From Methylomonas methanica (lineage in GTDB: Bacteria; Pseudomonadota; Gammaproteobacteria; Methylococcales; Methylomonadaceae), in the NCBI RefSeq assembly GCF_001644035.1, contig NZ_LUUG01000109.1, positions 21,765 through 85,764 on the forward strand: a stretch of DNA of 64,000 bases, written 5' to 3'. Below the pieces are notes generated by a model that saw only the letters and a program-made list of their open reading frames with translations, had not been told where the DNA came from and did no database searches. The translations under genes were made by a program, and so were the position numbers. Below are positions 18,423 to 27,752 of the stretch, in pieces; the stretch's first letter is position 1; every line of letters begins with the position of its first letter.

Positions 18423-19327
18423 GACTGTACATCATCCAAAAATTGCACAAATAAATCAGATGCTTGGTTAAAATCGCCATCGTAAATAAAATCATACGCC
18501 TCACAGCTTTTTATCAGACCCGCCATGGTTTCAAAGCCCTGAGCGCCTAGTACACTGTAATTAAATGAAAGGTCCGCCAGCCGCATAAACGCCTCAGCCC
18601 TGGGCACAGCGGTTAGACTCAAGGATGATTCTGCCTGATATTTCGGAAACACAACCATGCACGGTATTGCGGTTTGGTCAGCTTTTACTACAGAATCGGC
18701 TGGAGGCTTCATCAAGCAAACCGACCCTTTCAAAGTGTCATGAACGATAGGGCTGAATTGGCAAGATGGAAAAGTATCAGCGATGACCGTTATTGATTCA
18801 TTTTTCAAACTAACCGGGCGAGGGACCGGAACAACATGCCCGGTTGCGCGATCCACCAATGTTAGTTCATCGGATAATAAGCGCCAACCGTTATTGATTA
18901 AAGCTGCGCACAAGGTACTCTTACCAGACCCTGGCGCACCAGGTAAAATTAATGCTTTACCGTTTCGTTCCACCACGGCGGCGTGAACAATTAGAAACCG
19001 GTGAGAATAGCCGGAAATGCACCAGTTCAACCCCCATTCAAAAAATGGGAACGCCTGCGCGTAAGGCAAAGGCTTGAAAGGAATAAATTGATCATAGGCA
19101 AACAGCACCTGTTTGCGAAAGAAACGTCTTACGCCCGATGGCTGAATCAAGCGGACATAAAAGTCACAAAAAGTATCGGGGGGTAATATCGAATAGGCAG
19201 AGTAAAGCTCAAGGATACCCTGCTGAACTGACGGTATAGCAGAATGAATTCTAATTGAAAAAGGGCCAATCCTGATAACAAATTGCCCAGACGCTATTAG
19301 GTCTGATGTGGGAAAAGATCCGCTCAA
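18419..19327 (-). CDS. HprK-related kinase A
   Basis: A 302-residue protein related to the C-terminal kinase domain of HPr kinase/phosphorylase. The P-loop GAPGSGKST is at residues 130-138, preceded by FLIVHAAVVERNG, which carries the histidine region of the family. LLSDELTLVD and VPVPRPVSLKN follow. The HprK-related kinase A group (TIGR04352) occurs with a PqqD-like protein in exosortase genomes, where the phosphorylation target is unknown. It starts five bases after the PqqD-like gene and overlaps the nucleotidyltransferase gene by four, so these genes form one translational unit. Confidence 0.88.
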   Translation of the reverse strand: MSGSFPTSDLIASGQFVIRIGPFSIRIHSAIPSVQQGILELYSAYSILPPDTFCDFYVRLIQPSGVRRFFRKQVLFAYDQFIPFKPLPYAQAFPFFEWGLNWCISGYSHRFLIVHAAVVERNGKALILPGAPGSGKSTLCAALINNGWRLLSDELTLVDRATGHVVPVPRPVSLKNESITVIADTFPSCQFSPIVHDTLKGSVCLMKPPADSVVKADQTAIPCMVVFPKYQAESSLSLTAVPRAEAFMRLADLSFNYSVLGAQGFETMAGLIKSCEAYDFIYDGDFNQASDLFVQFLDDVQS

Positions 19328-19332
19328 AGTCT

Positions 19333-19602
19333 CTATATTTTTTCAATAATCTGCAGATTCTGCAACGCATCTAATATACCCATTAGCGATTGCTGATCAA
19401 AATTTTCTAGACCTTCATCAATAGCCCTGATGCTCAACACCGACTCAGTGATCGGGACTTTGGAGTCCAAAATTATAGATAGAATAAAACTGGCCTTCCT
19501 ATCTAAAAGATGGGTTTCTCCACTTCCATGATGAAAAAGAACAACTTGGTCATCAAAAACCAAAAGCTGAACACGGAAGTGTTGACAAATATTCCATTTC
19601 AC
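19333..19602 (-). CDS. PqqD-like peptide chaperone of the HprK-related cassette
   Basis: An 89-residue PqqD-fold protein of the type paired with HprK-related kinase A (TIGR04353). PqqD proteins bind and present small peptides to modifying enzymes. The hallmark is VVLFHHGSGETHLLDRKASF, followed by helices ending LQNLQIIEKI. I prefer the GTG at 19602, giving MKWNICQHF, because it lies just after the upstream stop codon and matches the usual family N-terminus. A longer ATG reading to 19656 would overlap the upstream gene by 44 bases. No clear ribosome site is visible, so translational coupling is likely. Confidence 0.75.
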   Translation of the reverse strand: MKWNICQHFRVQLLVFDDQVVLFHHGSGETHLLDRKASFILSIILDSKVPITESVLSIRAIDEGLENFDQQSLMGILDALQNLQIIEKI

Positions 19603-19612
19603 ATCATTAAAA

Positions 19613-20371
19613 TTATTGATGAAGATTGGCCAATAACTCAGCCGCACCAGCCTCATTGGTCACAGCTATGCTTCCGTCATAGAAAGCTTCATGAAACGCA
19701 CATAACCGATAAAGTTTTACAACTTCCGCAGGACTTACATCCTGAATAAACCCCGCACTAGCATTTAGATAAGCTACACATGCGTCCCGTTTGAGTCCAC
19801 TTCCAGACAGGGCGTCCCAAAAAGTAGAAGTATCCGCTAAGTTGGTGGGATCAAATATCGACGCGAAAGTGGATGCATTTTTGTAAATATAGCTACCGCC
19901 CGCACATTGACCGTTGCTTCCAGACCCTCCTGTAAAAGTACTAACACCTAGAATGGCATTGCACATTGCAGTAGCAGTGGTTGTTGAGGCCGTTATACAA
20001 GAACCCGAAGCACCTTTTTTATAATAAAGCGTTCCGCTGGTTTTTTTTTCCACCCTAACTGGACATACACCCGCAGCAATCCACTGGACATAATTGGGGG
20101 CGGTAGTAGTGTCTACATTGGCTAACCAATCAGTGGGGGACTTTCCCGTCTTACAAACCGACATATCCTCTGAGTGATTTGACACATTGCCAGACTGTAC
20201 ACCAGATATCGTACACTGATAAACACTACCTAAAGCCGTCTTACTGGTTAGAGTCATTAAAACCGGAGCAATCACGCCAGTTTTCGCGAAAGTCCTCCTG
20301 GATTTATCAAGTGGGGCACCAACATGCTGAGTTTCTCCCCTAGTGCCTTTTTGTTCTTCTATTCTATTCAT
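19613..20371 (-). CDS. Cysteine-rich exported protein with Tat-like leader, candidate target of the HprK/PqqD cassette
   Basis: A 252-residue protein of unknown function. Near the N-terminus SRRTFAK fits the twin-arginine motif, followed by a hydrophobic stretch (TGVIAPVLMTLTS) and a probable cleavage region at TALGS. The mature part begins with SGVQSGNVSNH and carries at least eight cysteines. From memory, similar proteins with a CxxxxSPxxW segment (here CKTGKSPTDW) and a C-terminal CVAYLNAS-like region accompany HprK-related cassettes; this is inference. GAGG six bases upstream supports the ATG at 20371. Periplasmic export makes it an odd direct kinase substrate. Confidence 0.7.
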   Translation of the reverse strand: MNRIEEQKGTRGETQHVGAPLDKSRRTFAKTGVIAPVLMTLTSKTALGSVYQCTISGVQSGNVSNHSEDMSVCKTGKSPTDWLANVDTTTAPNYVQWIAAGVCPVRVEKKTSGTLYYKKGASGSCITASTTTATAMCNAILGVSTFTGGSGSNGQCAGGSYIYKNASTFASIFDPTNLADTSTFWDALSGSGLKRDACVAYLNASAGFIQDVSPAEVVKLYRLCAFHEAFYDGSIAVTNEAGAAELLANLHQ

Positions 20372-20471
20372 CTGAAACCTCGCAATTAAACTTTGAATTG
20401 GTTCGCACTCTAGCAAAATGCTTTATATATGTCTATTGCACACACGTACAGATTCAGAGTCTCAAAGGCGA

Positions 20472-22361
20472 TCATTTAGAGTTATTTCGAAGAAACGCTT
20501 CAAACATCAATAGCGACCAAATCGACGCGCTGTAATCGCGCAGACCGGACTGATGTTGAGTAACCAAATGATGCAAATAAGCCTCATCAAACCAACCGGT
20601 ACTTTTCAGGGTTTCTCCCAGCAAGGCCTGCTGCACACGCTGCTTTAGCGGCCCTCTAAACCAACTGCTCAATGGCACTGCAAACCCCATTTTGGGCCGG
20701 TAAAGAATATCATTGGGCAGATAAGGCTCCAACGCTTTCTTAAACAAATATTTGCCTTCCCGTCCGTGTAATTTCAAATCGGGCGGCAAGGTTGCCATCC
20801 ATTCCACTAACTTATGATCCAATAATGGCACCCGCACTTCCAAGGCATGGGCCATGCTGGCCCGATCGACTTTAGTCAGAATGTCGCCCGCTAAATAAGT
20901 TTTTAAATCCAGATATTGCACCATCGATAATGGATTATCCGGGACTTGCTGACTATACCGACGGAATACTTCAATAGCCTGATAGCCCTGTAACTCACTT
21001 TTTAAACTATCGCTAAATAACTGGCTGCGCATACCGTTGGAAAGCACCGATACGCTGTGAAAATAACCCGCCATCGAATCCCGGCCTATAGACTCCAGCG
21101 TGGTTTTCGCCCTCAATACCTTGGGTGCCCAATCCAACTTCGGATATACCCTACCTAAGGTCGAAAACAAGGGCATCCGCAATGCATCAGGCAATAAAGC
21201 CCTCATCCGTTCTTCATAGGTATGCCAGCGATAGCGCCGGTAGCCAGCCAGATTTTCATCACCGCCATCGCCAGATAACACAACGGTTACTTGCTTCTTG
21301 GCCAATTCGCAAACCCGGTAAGTCGGTAACGCAGAACTGTCCGCATATGGCTCGTCATACAAACCGGACAAGTGATCAATCAGGCTAAAGTCGTCAGGAT
21401 CGACTTGTTCGACGCGGTGTGCGGTGTGGTAACGTTCGGCAACCTGAGAGGCAAATTGCGCTTCGTTGAATTTAGGATCGCCGAACGAAATCGAACAAGT
21501 ATTAACCGGCTCTTTGGATAGTCCCGCCATCAATGCCACTACACCGCTGGAGTCAACACCGCCAGACAGAAAGGCCCCCAACGGCACATCAGCGACCATT
21601 CGAATTTTCACAGCCTCGCGCAAGCGCTCGATTAACTCTTCGCCGGCTTCGGCTACGTTGCCCGCGGAAGCTGGCTGAAATTTAACATCCCAATATTGTT
21701 TAGGTCGAAAACCATTCTGCCCGCGTTTAATCGTTAGCGAATATCCGGGTTCAAGCTTATAAACACCTTTATAAATAGTCTTTGGGTCGGGAATATACCC
21801 AAAACCGAAATAGTCTTCTATCGCAGTGGGATCAACGTTTTTAGGTAGTAGAGGATGCTGTTTTAATGCTTTCAGTTCAGAACCGAAAATGAATTGGCCG
21901 TTGCTTAACTCGGCATAAAACAGCGGCTTTACACCAAGACGATCTCTGGCCAAAAATAAGGTCTGCCGTGGCCTATCCCAAATCCCAAACGCAAACATGC
22001 CACGTAAGCGCTCCACGCAAGATTCACCCCAAGCTTGCCAAGCATAAAGAATCACTTCTGTATCACAATGAGTCCTGAAGCTATAGCCCAATGCCTCCAG
22101 CTCTGCGCGCAATTCCGGAAAATTATAGACCTCGCCATTGTAGGTCAGTACCACATTGCCATCTTGACTATGCATCGGTTGCTGACCGCTGGACAAGTCG
22201 ATAATGGACAACCGGCGGTGTCCAAAGCCCAAACCAGGCTCAGTATGCAAACCGCCTTCGTCAGGCCCCCGGTGAAATTGGGACTCGTTCATCCGCGACA
22301 ACAAATTGCGGTCTATTTCACTAGCACCCGTAATATCGAAAATACCGACTATGCCGCACAT
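20472..22361 (-). CDS. XrtA/PEP-CTERM system amidotransferase, asparagine-synthase type
   Basis: A 629-residue glutamine-dependent amidotransferase with both AsnB halves intact. It begins MCGIVGIFD with the catalytic Cys2, has RGPDEGG and TYNGEVYNFPEL in the glutaminase domain, and the PP-loop SGGVDSSGVVALM and GDGGDENLAGYRRY in the synthetase domain. It fits the exosortase A system-associated amidotransferase 1 group (TIGR03108). It lies 20 bases after the TIGR03088 glycosyltransferase. It may amidate a sugar acid of the exopolysaccharide; the real substrate is unknown. It contrasts with the second AsnB-like gene at 11712, which lacks Cys2. Confidence 0.92.
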   Translation of the reverse strand: MCGIVGIFDITGASEIDRNLLSRMNESQFHRGPDEGGLHTEPGLGFGHRRLSIIDLSSGQQPMHSQDGNVVLTYNGEVYNFPELRAELEALGYSFRTHCDTEVILYAWQAWGESCVERLRGMFAFGIWDRPRQTLFLARDRLGVKPLFYAELSNGQFIFGSELKALKQHPLLPKNVDPTAIEDYFGFGYIPDPKTIYKGVYKLEPGYSLTIKRGQNGFRPKQYWDVKFQPASAGNVAEAGEELIERLREAVKIRMVADVPLGAFLSGGVDSSGVVALMAGLSKEPVNTCSISFGDPKFNEAQFASQVAERYHTAHRVEQVDPDDFSLIDHLSGLYDEPYADSSALPTYRVCELAKKQVTVVLSGDGGDENLAGYRRYRWHTYEERMRALLPDALRMPLFSTLGRVYPKLDWAPKVLRAKTTLESIGRDSMAGYFHSVSVLSNGMRSQLFSDSLKSELQGYQAIEVFRRYSQQVPDNPLSMVQYLDLKTYLAGDILTKVDRASMAHALEVRVPLLDHKLVEWMATLPPDLKLHGREGKYLFKKALEPYLPNDILYRPKMGFAVPLSSWFRGPLKQRVQQALLGETLKSTGWFDEAYLHHLVTQHQSGLRDYSASIWSLLMFEAFLRNNSK

Positions 22362-22381
22362 ATGAGTTCTCTCTGGATCAT

Positions 22382-23518
22382 TTACTGTTTGTCATAAACC
22401 TGCCGATAGCGATTCACCATGCTATCGATTGAAAATTCCGCCTGAATCCGCTGCAACGCAGCTTTACCCAATTGCCGCCGTTTATCGTCATCCATTACCA
22501 ACTCCTGCATCGCCGCTGACATACCTGTAACATCCTCTTTCTCTACCAGACACCCGGTCGTACCGTCCAGCACCAGCTCGGGGTTGCCGCCAACTCGCGT
22601 AGCGATAACCGGCAAACCGCTAGCCATCGCTTCTAATATAGTATTGGAAATACCTTCCGCCTTTGACGGCAGTACGAAAATATCGAAGCTACGCAAAATT
22701 TCGGGTATGTCGTCACGCTCGCCGGGTAACCAGGCTTTATCGGTAAGGCTGGCGGCATTCAACAAGTCAATCGCTTCGGCTCGCAAAGGCCCATCACCAA
22801 TCAAAAACAAACGGGCAATTTGGGCAAACTCGGGGGAGTTTTCGCAAGCATTGATAAAAGCCCCAACCAGCGTCAACTGATCTTTAACGCCGTGCATGCG
22901 TCCAACTGTACCAATCACCAACTTTTGATCCAAATTCAGCGAGCAACCGTCCGGTATTTGTCTAATTCCGGAACGAGGATAAAACGTTTTGGTATCGACA
23001 CCGTTACAGATGCGCGTGATTTTCGCAGCTGGAATGCCAACTCGATTCAGCAAATAATCCTGTAAATGCTGCGATAACGGAATGAAGCGATGAATGATTG
23101 AACCCAAAATCCGTCGCAGCCATTGATACTTGACATTGCTGCCGTCAGGATCGAAAACATCCCAACCATGTTCGCCATGCACCCGATAAGACACGCCGGC
23201 TAACAACGCGCAAACCTGATATTCGATAGCCGCCAAATTACGGGTATGCACGATAGCGGGCTGCCATTGTTTCAACAAGCGATAGACTGTATAAAACGAC
23301 GCCCAATCCTGTCCTGGCCGCTTATGTAACTGATGGATAACCACATCTTGCCGTTTAATGCGCTGGCTGAACTCAGTGCTATCTGCCAAACAGATAATGG
23401 CGTGCCGATAGCTGTCTTCCGGTAAATTATTAATGATATTGACCAGGCCGTTCTCCAGCCCACCAATGCCCAGCCTATAAATGATATGCACGATTAAGGG
23501 CGGCAACGGTCTGGACAT
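22382..23518 (-). CDS. TIGR03088-type XrtA system glycosyltransferase
   Basis: A 378-residue GT4 enzyme. The N-terminal HIIYRLGIGGLENGLVNI and the motifs VHTRNLAAIEYQ, HGEHGWDVFDPDG and ICNGVDTKTFYP are those of the PEP-CTERM/EpsH1-associated sugar transferase group TIGR03088. The donor-site segment SKAEGISNTILEAMASGLPV keeps the E-x7-E pattern. It begins directly after the stop of the TIGR03087 enzyme with no gap. Its job is probably one glycosyl transfer in repeat-unit assembly. Confidence 0.93.
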   Translation of the reverse strand: MSRPLPPLIVHIIYRLGIGGLENGLVNIINNLPEDSYRHAIICLADSTEFSQRIKRQDVVIHQLHKRPGQDWASFYTVYRLLKQWQPAIVHTRNLAAIEYQVCALLAGVSYRVHGEHGWDVFDPDGSNVKYQWLRRILGSIIHRFIPLSQHLQDYLLNRVGIPAAKITRICNGVDTKTFYPRSGIRQIPDGCSLNLDQKLVIGTVGRMHGVKDQLTLVGAFINACENSPEFAQIARLFLIGDGPLRAEAIDLLNAASLTDKAWLPGERDDIPEILRSFDIFVLPSKAEGISNTILEAMASGLPVIATRVGGNPELVLDGTTGCLVEKEDVTGMSAAMQELVMDDDKRRQLGKAALQRIQAEFSIDSMVNRYRQVYDKQ

Positions 23519-24724
23519 TTATGCAGTCTCGCCTGCTAACAATCGGCACAAGCGTTGGCCGTTTTGCTCCCAACTGAAATCGCTTTCTACATAGCGGCGA
23601 TTGACGTTAGCCGATTCGACCGGCTGCTCCAAAAACTGTAAAACTTGGCTGGCAAAATCTTCCGGAGCGTCGGCTATCGCCACCTGCAAATCCGTTCCTC
23701 CCGGTATGCCCTCCATAGCCGCCGAGGTGGCCACTATCGGCTTGGCCATTGCCATGGCTTCCAACACTTTGTTTTGAATGCCCCTGGCGATCCGCAAGGG
23801 CGCAACAACAACGTCCGCGTGAGCAACATAGGGCCTGACATCGTCAACTCGCCCAGTCACAATTACGGCAGGCTCGTTTTCCGCCAATTGCAACACCTCT
23901 TTGGCGGGTTTGGAACCTACTATATAAAAATGTACGCCCGGCAATCGGCTTTTGATAACAGGAAATACCTGCTCGGCAAACCACTTGACTGCATCGACAT
24001 TGGCCCAATAATCCATCGCGCCGGTGAACACAACAGTCCTTTGCTTGGCCGGGAATGGCGTCTCATACGACAAGTCTGGATAGAACCTGTCCGTATCCAC
24101 TCCGTTGTTCACAAAACTAATCTTGACCGCGGATACCGGTGCTAAAGTTTTGAACAAGCCTGCTTCTTGTTCGGATACAAATATTGTGGCATCGGCCCGC
24201 GCAGCGATACATTGCTCATAGGCCAGCAGTTTTTCCGCTTCACGCTGGTAAATCCAACTGGCGGGCCAGTCTTTACTTTGCGCATATTGCCGCCACTTGT
24301 CGGAATCGACATCTACAAAATCGGCCACGCAATGCAAGTTGGTATATTTATCAACATATTGTGCCATCGGCGATGAAAAGATCATCACCCTCTCAATACC
24401 CTGTTCGCTGATCGTTTTATCCACCCATTCCTGCAATTCGCGGTTACGGTAATACGGCAAACTCAAGGCTTCTCCGCTCAGAAAGCCTGTCAAACTTTTA
24501 ATTTTACCGATCTTGGGATTTAATTCGATACAGCAAGTATCTGCACAGAAAGACTTTAAGACATCGATATGCTGCTTATCATCCGGGTCATCAATAAAGG
24601 TACCGAGAAATATCTGGTATTCAGCAGCTAAAGCCTGCAAAAAATGAAAGGAACGAATCTTGTCGCCCTTGTTAGGCGGATAAGGAATACGATGAACTAA
24701 ATACAGTAATTTGGGCTTGGCCAT
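23519..24724 (-). CDS. TIGR03087-type XrtA system glycosyltransferase
   Basis: A 401-residue GT4 enzyme. The start MAKPKLLYLVHRIPYPPNKG followed by DKIRSFHFL is the hallmark of TIGR03087. FVNNGVDTDRFYP, VFTGAMDYWANVDAVKWF and a donor-site region PLRIARGIQNKVLEAMAMA follow. I chose the ATG at 24724, which overlaps the FemAB stop codon (TAATG) and has AGGA upstream; a reading from 24748 adds eight atypical residues. In typical XrtA loci the exosortase gene often lies near this point, but here FemAB and this gene abut with no room for one. Confidence 0.93.
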   Translation of the reverse strand: MAKPKLLYLVHRIPYPPNKGDKIRSFHFLQALAAEYQIFLGTFIDDPDDKQHIDVLKSFCADTCCIELNPKIGKIKSLTGFLSGEALSLPYYRNRELQEWVDKTISEQGIERVMIFSSPMAQYVDKYTNLHCVADFVDVDSDKWRQYAQSKDWPASWIYQREAEKLLAYEQCIAARADATIFVSEQEAGLFKTLAPVSAVKISFVNNGVDTDRFYPDLSYETPFPAKQRTVVFTGAMDYWANVDAVKWFAEQVFPVIKSRLPGVHFYIVGSKPAKEVLQLAENEPAVIVTGRVDDVRPYVAHADVVVAPLRIARGIQNKVLEAMAMAKPIVATSAAMEGIPGGTDLQVAIADAPEDFASQVLQFLEQPVESANVNRRYVESDFSWEQNGQRLCRLLAGETA

Positions 24725-25743
24725 TAGCCTAAGTCCTTGGCAAGCCAAGGGCCGACCAACTGACTAACCGGCAGAGGCAAGCGCTTCCAAGCTGCAATAA
24801 ACAAACGGTATTTAGGATTGAGTGGATTGATTTCGGGTATTTGTTTGGCTTTGACCAGATCGACCTCGTAATAAAGCGGCTCCGGTTCGAAACCCCAGTG
24901 CTTTTTAAAGCGATACGAGCCTGTGCCAACTTTACTCCGACCGTAATCGAAAATCTTGCAACCCTTTTCGACTGCACGCCGCATCACTTCCCAATACATG
25001 AAATCGTTACCTTTCAAATCGCGGGCCGCATCGGTACCGCCACCGTAGTAAGGTAAAACCTCATCCTTGAAATAAAAACTCATCACGCTGGCGACTAGCT
25101 GACCTTCGTGCTCTATCGTTAGCACCTCGCAACTATCGCCGAATACATCCTGCAAAAGTTGAAAATATTTTTTTGGAAATACTGGGGTGCCCAAGTTCCT
25201 GACACTTTCAGAATAGGCGCCATATAAACGTTCGACATTATCGTCGATAACACTGGTAAGACCGGCTTTGATGCCAGCCCGCACCATTGCCCGCTGCTTA
25301 CGAGGAATCGCATTTAGATTTTTTTCGACATCTGGATCGAGTTCTTTTCTAAACGTGACATAGAGTTCTTTGTGCGGCCAATCGGGATGATGCTGTTGCC
25401 GATTCCTCATCTCCAAACTATCGACGCCCAATTCTCTGGCCAGTTGTTGCGCTTTGGTTTGTAACGCTGCAAAAGCCTCATCGTTAGTGGCGACAATTCC
25501 GCCGTATACACAAAACGCGTTTGAAACCAGAGAATTGCCGAATAACAAGCTATTGACATGGGTCAAGGGCAAAATACCGGTGATTTCGCCATTTTGTTCT
25601 GCGTAGAAATAGTAAGTATCGTGGCCGAAGGCTTGTTTGATTACCTGCTGCCAAGCTGATAAATGAAAGAAGCTGCCATCGGCCGCAGCCATGACATAGT
25701 GATCCCAACGCTCTGTTTGGGCTGGCTCAAGTAATTTGATCAT
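24724..25743 (-). CDS. FemAB family XrtA/PEP-CTERM-associated protein
   Basis: A 339-residue protein with the double GNAT-like fold of FemAB aminoacyltransferases. IPRKQRAMVRAGIKAGL, YGGGTDAARDLKGNDFMYWE and FDYGRSKVGTGSYRFKKHWG are typical of the XrtA-associated FemAB group (TIGR03019). Family relatives use aminoacyl-tRNA to add residues to peptidoglycan precursors. In exopolysaccharide loci the acceptor may be the repeat unit, which is inference. It starts six bases after the deacetylase stop, so it is translationally linked. Confidence 0.92.
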   Translation of the reverse strand: MIKLLEPAQTERWDHYVMAAADGSFFHLSAWQQVIKQAFGHDTYYFYAEQNGEITGILPLTHVNSLLFGNSLVSNAFCVYGGIVATNDEAFAALQTKAQQLARELGVDSLEMRNRQQHHPDWPHKELYVTFRKELDPDVEKNLNAIPRKQRAMVRAGIKAGLTSVIDDNVERLYGAYSESVRNLGTPVFPKKYFQLLQDVFGDSCEVLTIEHEGQLVASVMSFYFKDEVLPYYGGGTDAARDLKGNDFMYWEVMRRAVEKGCKIFDYGRSKVGTGSYRFKKHWGFEPEPLYYEVDLVKAKQIPEINPLNPKYRLFIAAWKRLPLPVSQLVGPWLAKDLG

Positions 25744-25749
25744 GACTAA

Positions 25750-26613
25750 CTATGGTGATTTGTCTGTTTGCTTGGTTAGAAACACGTTCTGCATGGTATC
25801 CCAAGCAAAATCGGCCAGTAAGCTGTTAAGGCGATTTTGCATTCTATCCAGATTCAAATAATGTCTGAAACGGGTCTTAAACGACAAATCATGCTGCCGC
25901 GGCTGTTCGGGATCTATTTCCCAAGGGTGAAAATAAAAAATTCCAGACTGATTTTCGTATTTATTGAGGTGGCGGTAAGCCCATTTCGAAAACTGATACG
26001 GATACAATCGAAAAAACCCGCCGCCACCGCAGGGGATATTACGATCCAGTATTTTCAACGTAGTAATCGGTATTTCCAACAGTTTAGGCGCGTTATCCGG
26101 CCTGTAGGCGAAGCGGGGAGCGCTCGGCATACCGTATAAATCGTGTTTTACAGGATATATACTAGAACTGTACTGAAAGCCCTCGTCCTCCAATACCTCA
26201 AGCGCCCAGAGGTTCTTCGCACCTATCGAATAACTAGCGGCGCGATAACCCACAATTGGCTGACCGCCGATGTCTTCGAGAATCTGCCGGCTAATTCTAA
26301 GATCTTCCCGGAATTGCTCCGGTGTTTGTTCGGTTACCCGGGTGTGTTGATAACCATGCGAAGCGAGTTCGTGCCCTTCATCGACAATCCGCCGAACCAA
26401 CTGCGGATAACGTTCGGCCACCCAGCCCAAGGTAAAAAAAGTGGCTTTTACCTGATGTTGAGCAAACAAATCCAAAATCCGCTGGGTGTTCTGTTCTACC
26501 CGGTGCGGTAAACCATCCCACTGACTACGCTGGATATTAGCCTCAAACGCCGAGACCTGAAAATAATCCTCAACATCAACTGTCATAGCATTAATGCATA
26601 CAGGGGCATTCAT
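25750..26613 (-). CDS. XrtA system polysaccharide deacetylase
   Basis: A 287-residue NodB-type carbohydrate esterase (family 4) with the C-terminal extension of the exosortase-linked group (TIGR03006/DUF3473). The metal and catalytic motifs are TVDVEDYF, HELASHGYQHTRV (the H-x3-H metal site region) and GYRAASYSIG. FYFHPWEIDPEQPRQH supplies the late histidine. It likely removes acetyl groups from N-acetylhexosamines of the exopolysaccharide. There is no signal peptide, so it may act in the cytoplasm on lipid-linked units. Spacing to both neighbours is six bases. Confidence 0.93.
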   Translation of the reverse strand: MNAPVCINAMTVDVEDYFQVSAFEANIQRSQWDGLPHRVEQNTQRILDLFAQHQVKATFFTLGWVAERYPQLVRRIVDEGHELASHGYQHTRVTEQTPEQFREDLRISRQILEDIGGQPIVGYRAASYSIGAKNLWALEVLEDEGFQYSSSIYPVKHDLYGMPSAPRFAYRPDNAPKLLEIPITTLKILDRNIPCGGGGFFRLYPYQFSKWAYRHLNKYENQSGIFYFHPWEIDPEQPRQHDLSFKTRFRHYLNLDRMQNRLNSLLADFAWDTMQNVFLTKQTDKSP

Positions 26614-26619
26614 ACAGTC

Positions 26620-27747
26620 TCAACCCGCCAACTGATAACGACGCACGATTTCATCGACGATACGACCAGCGGCGTTACCATCCCAATACTCTGGAACCCG
26701 ACCACTCTTACCGCCCGTGCTCAACACATCATTTACACATTGCATAATTTTAGCGGGATCGGTTCCCACAATGGAATTGGTACCCTCGGTGATGGTGATA
26801 GGCCTTTCGGTATTTTCCCGCAAGGTCACGCAAGGTACGCCCAATGCAGTCGTCTCTTCCTGTAAGCCACCGGAATCAGTCAAAACCAATTGTGCGGACT
26901 GCATCAAACCGAGCATTTCCAAATATGCCACCGGCGGTAACATAATCACCCTTTTCTCCGGCAACATGCTCAGTAATCCCGCCTCTGCAATTTTTTGCTG
27001 TGTGCGCGGGTGAACCGGAAATATCACAGGGAGTTTTTCGCTGATATCCCCCACCACCCGAATCAAGCGCGCCAGTGTTTCGGGCTCGTCAACATTGGAA
27101 GGTCTGTGCAGTGTTAACAAGGCATAAGCTTTTTCCGAAACAAGCTGTTTGGAACCGTATCGCTGCAATGTTTCCGCCAAAGAAGAGGCTTGTTGGCAGT
27201 TAGCCAAAAGCGTGTCGATCATCACATTCCCGGTAAAGCATATCCGCTGTTCGGAAATACCTTCCTTAATCAAATTGTCCGCCGCCGCACGCTCCGTGGT
27301 GAATAACAGGTCTGAGATTTGGTCAGTCAAAATGCGGTTAATCTCTTCCGGCATTTGCCGATCATAACTTCTCAAACCGGCTTCAACATGGATCAATGGA
27401 ATATTTTTTTTTACTGCGACCAACCCGCAGGCGATTGTTGAATTGACATCCCCCACTACCAACACGGCAAAAGGTTTAACCTCATCCAAAACCGGCTCAA
27501 AGCGCAACATGACATTTGCAGTCTGCACCGCATGACTGCCCGATCCGACACCCAAATCCTTATCCGGCTCCGGAATACCGAGCTGTTGGAAAAAAGTATC
27601 TTTCATGGCTTGGTCGTAATGCTGACCGGTATGCACCAAATAAGGTGTGACCAAATGTCTAACAGCTTGTAACTGTCTGATAATTGGCGCCATTTTCATG
27701 AAATTAGGTCGCGCGCCGACCACGCAAACCAAGACTTTAGGGGACAT
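26620..27747 (-). CDS. wecB: UDP-N-acetylglucosamine 2-epimerase
   Basis: A 375-residue non-hydrolysing epimerase that converts UDP-GlcNAc to UDP-ManNAc, a sugar donor for surface polysaccharides. Typical motifs are VVGARPNFMKMAPI, HTGQHYDQAM, VVGDVNSTIACGL, HVEAGLRSYDRQMPEEINR, LLTLHRPSNVD, and the SGGLQEETTALGVPCVTLR stretch near the active site. Length is normal. It provides the window's clearest clue to sugar content: ManNAc or a derivative in the polymer. It sits five bases after the ATPase gene. Confidence 0.95.
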   Translation of the reverse strand: MSPKVLVCVVGARPNFMKMAPIIRQLQAVRHLVTPYLVHTGQHYDQAMKDTFFQQLGIPEPDKDLGVGSGSHAVQTANVMLRFEPVLDEVKPFAVLVVGDVNSTIACGLVAVKKNIPLIHVEAGLRSYDRQMPEEINRILTDQISDLLFTTERAAADNLIKEGISEQRICFTGNVMIDTLLANCQQASSLAETLQRYGSKQLVSEKAYALLTLHRPSNVDEPETLARLIRVVGDISEKLPVIFPVHPRTQQKIAEAGLLSMLPEKRVIMLPPVAYLEMLGLMQSAQLVLTDSGGLQEETTALGVPCVTLRENTERPITITEGTNSIVGTDPAKIMQCVNDVLSTGGKSGRVPEYWDGNAAGRIVDEIVRRYQLAG

Positions 27748-27752
27748 TTTTG

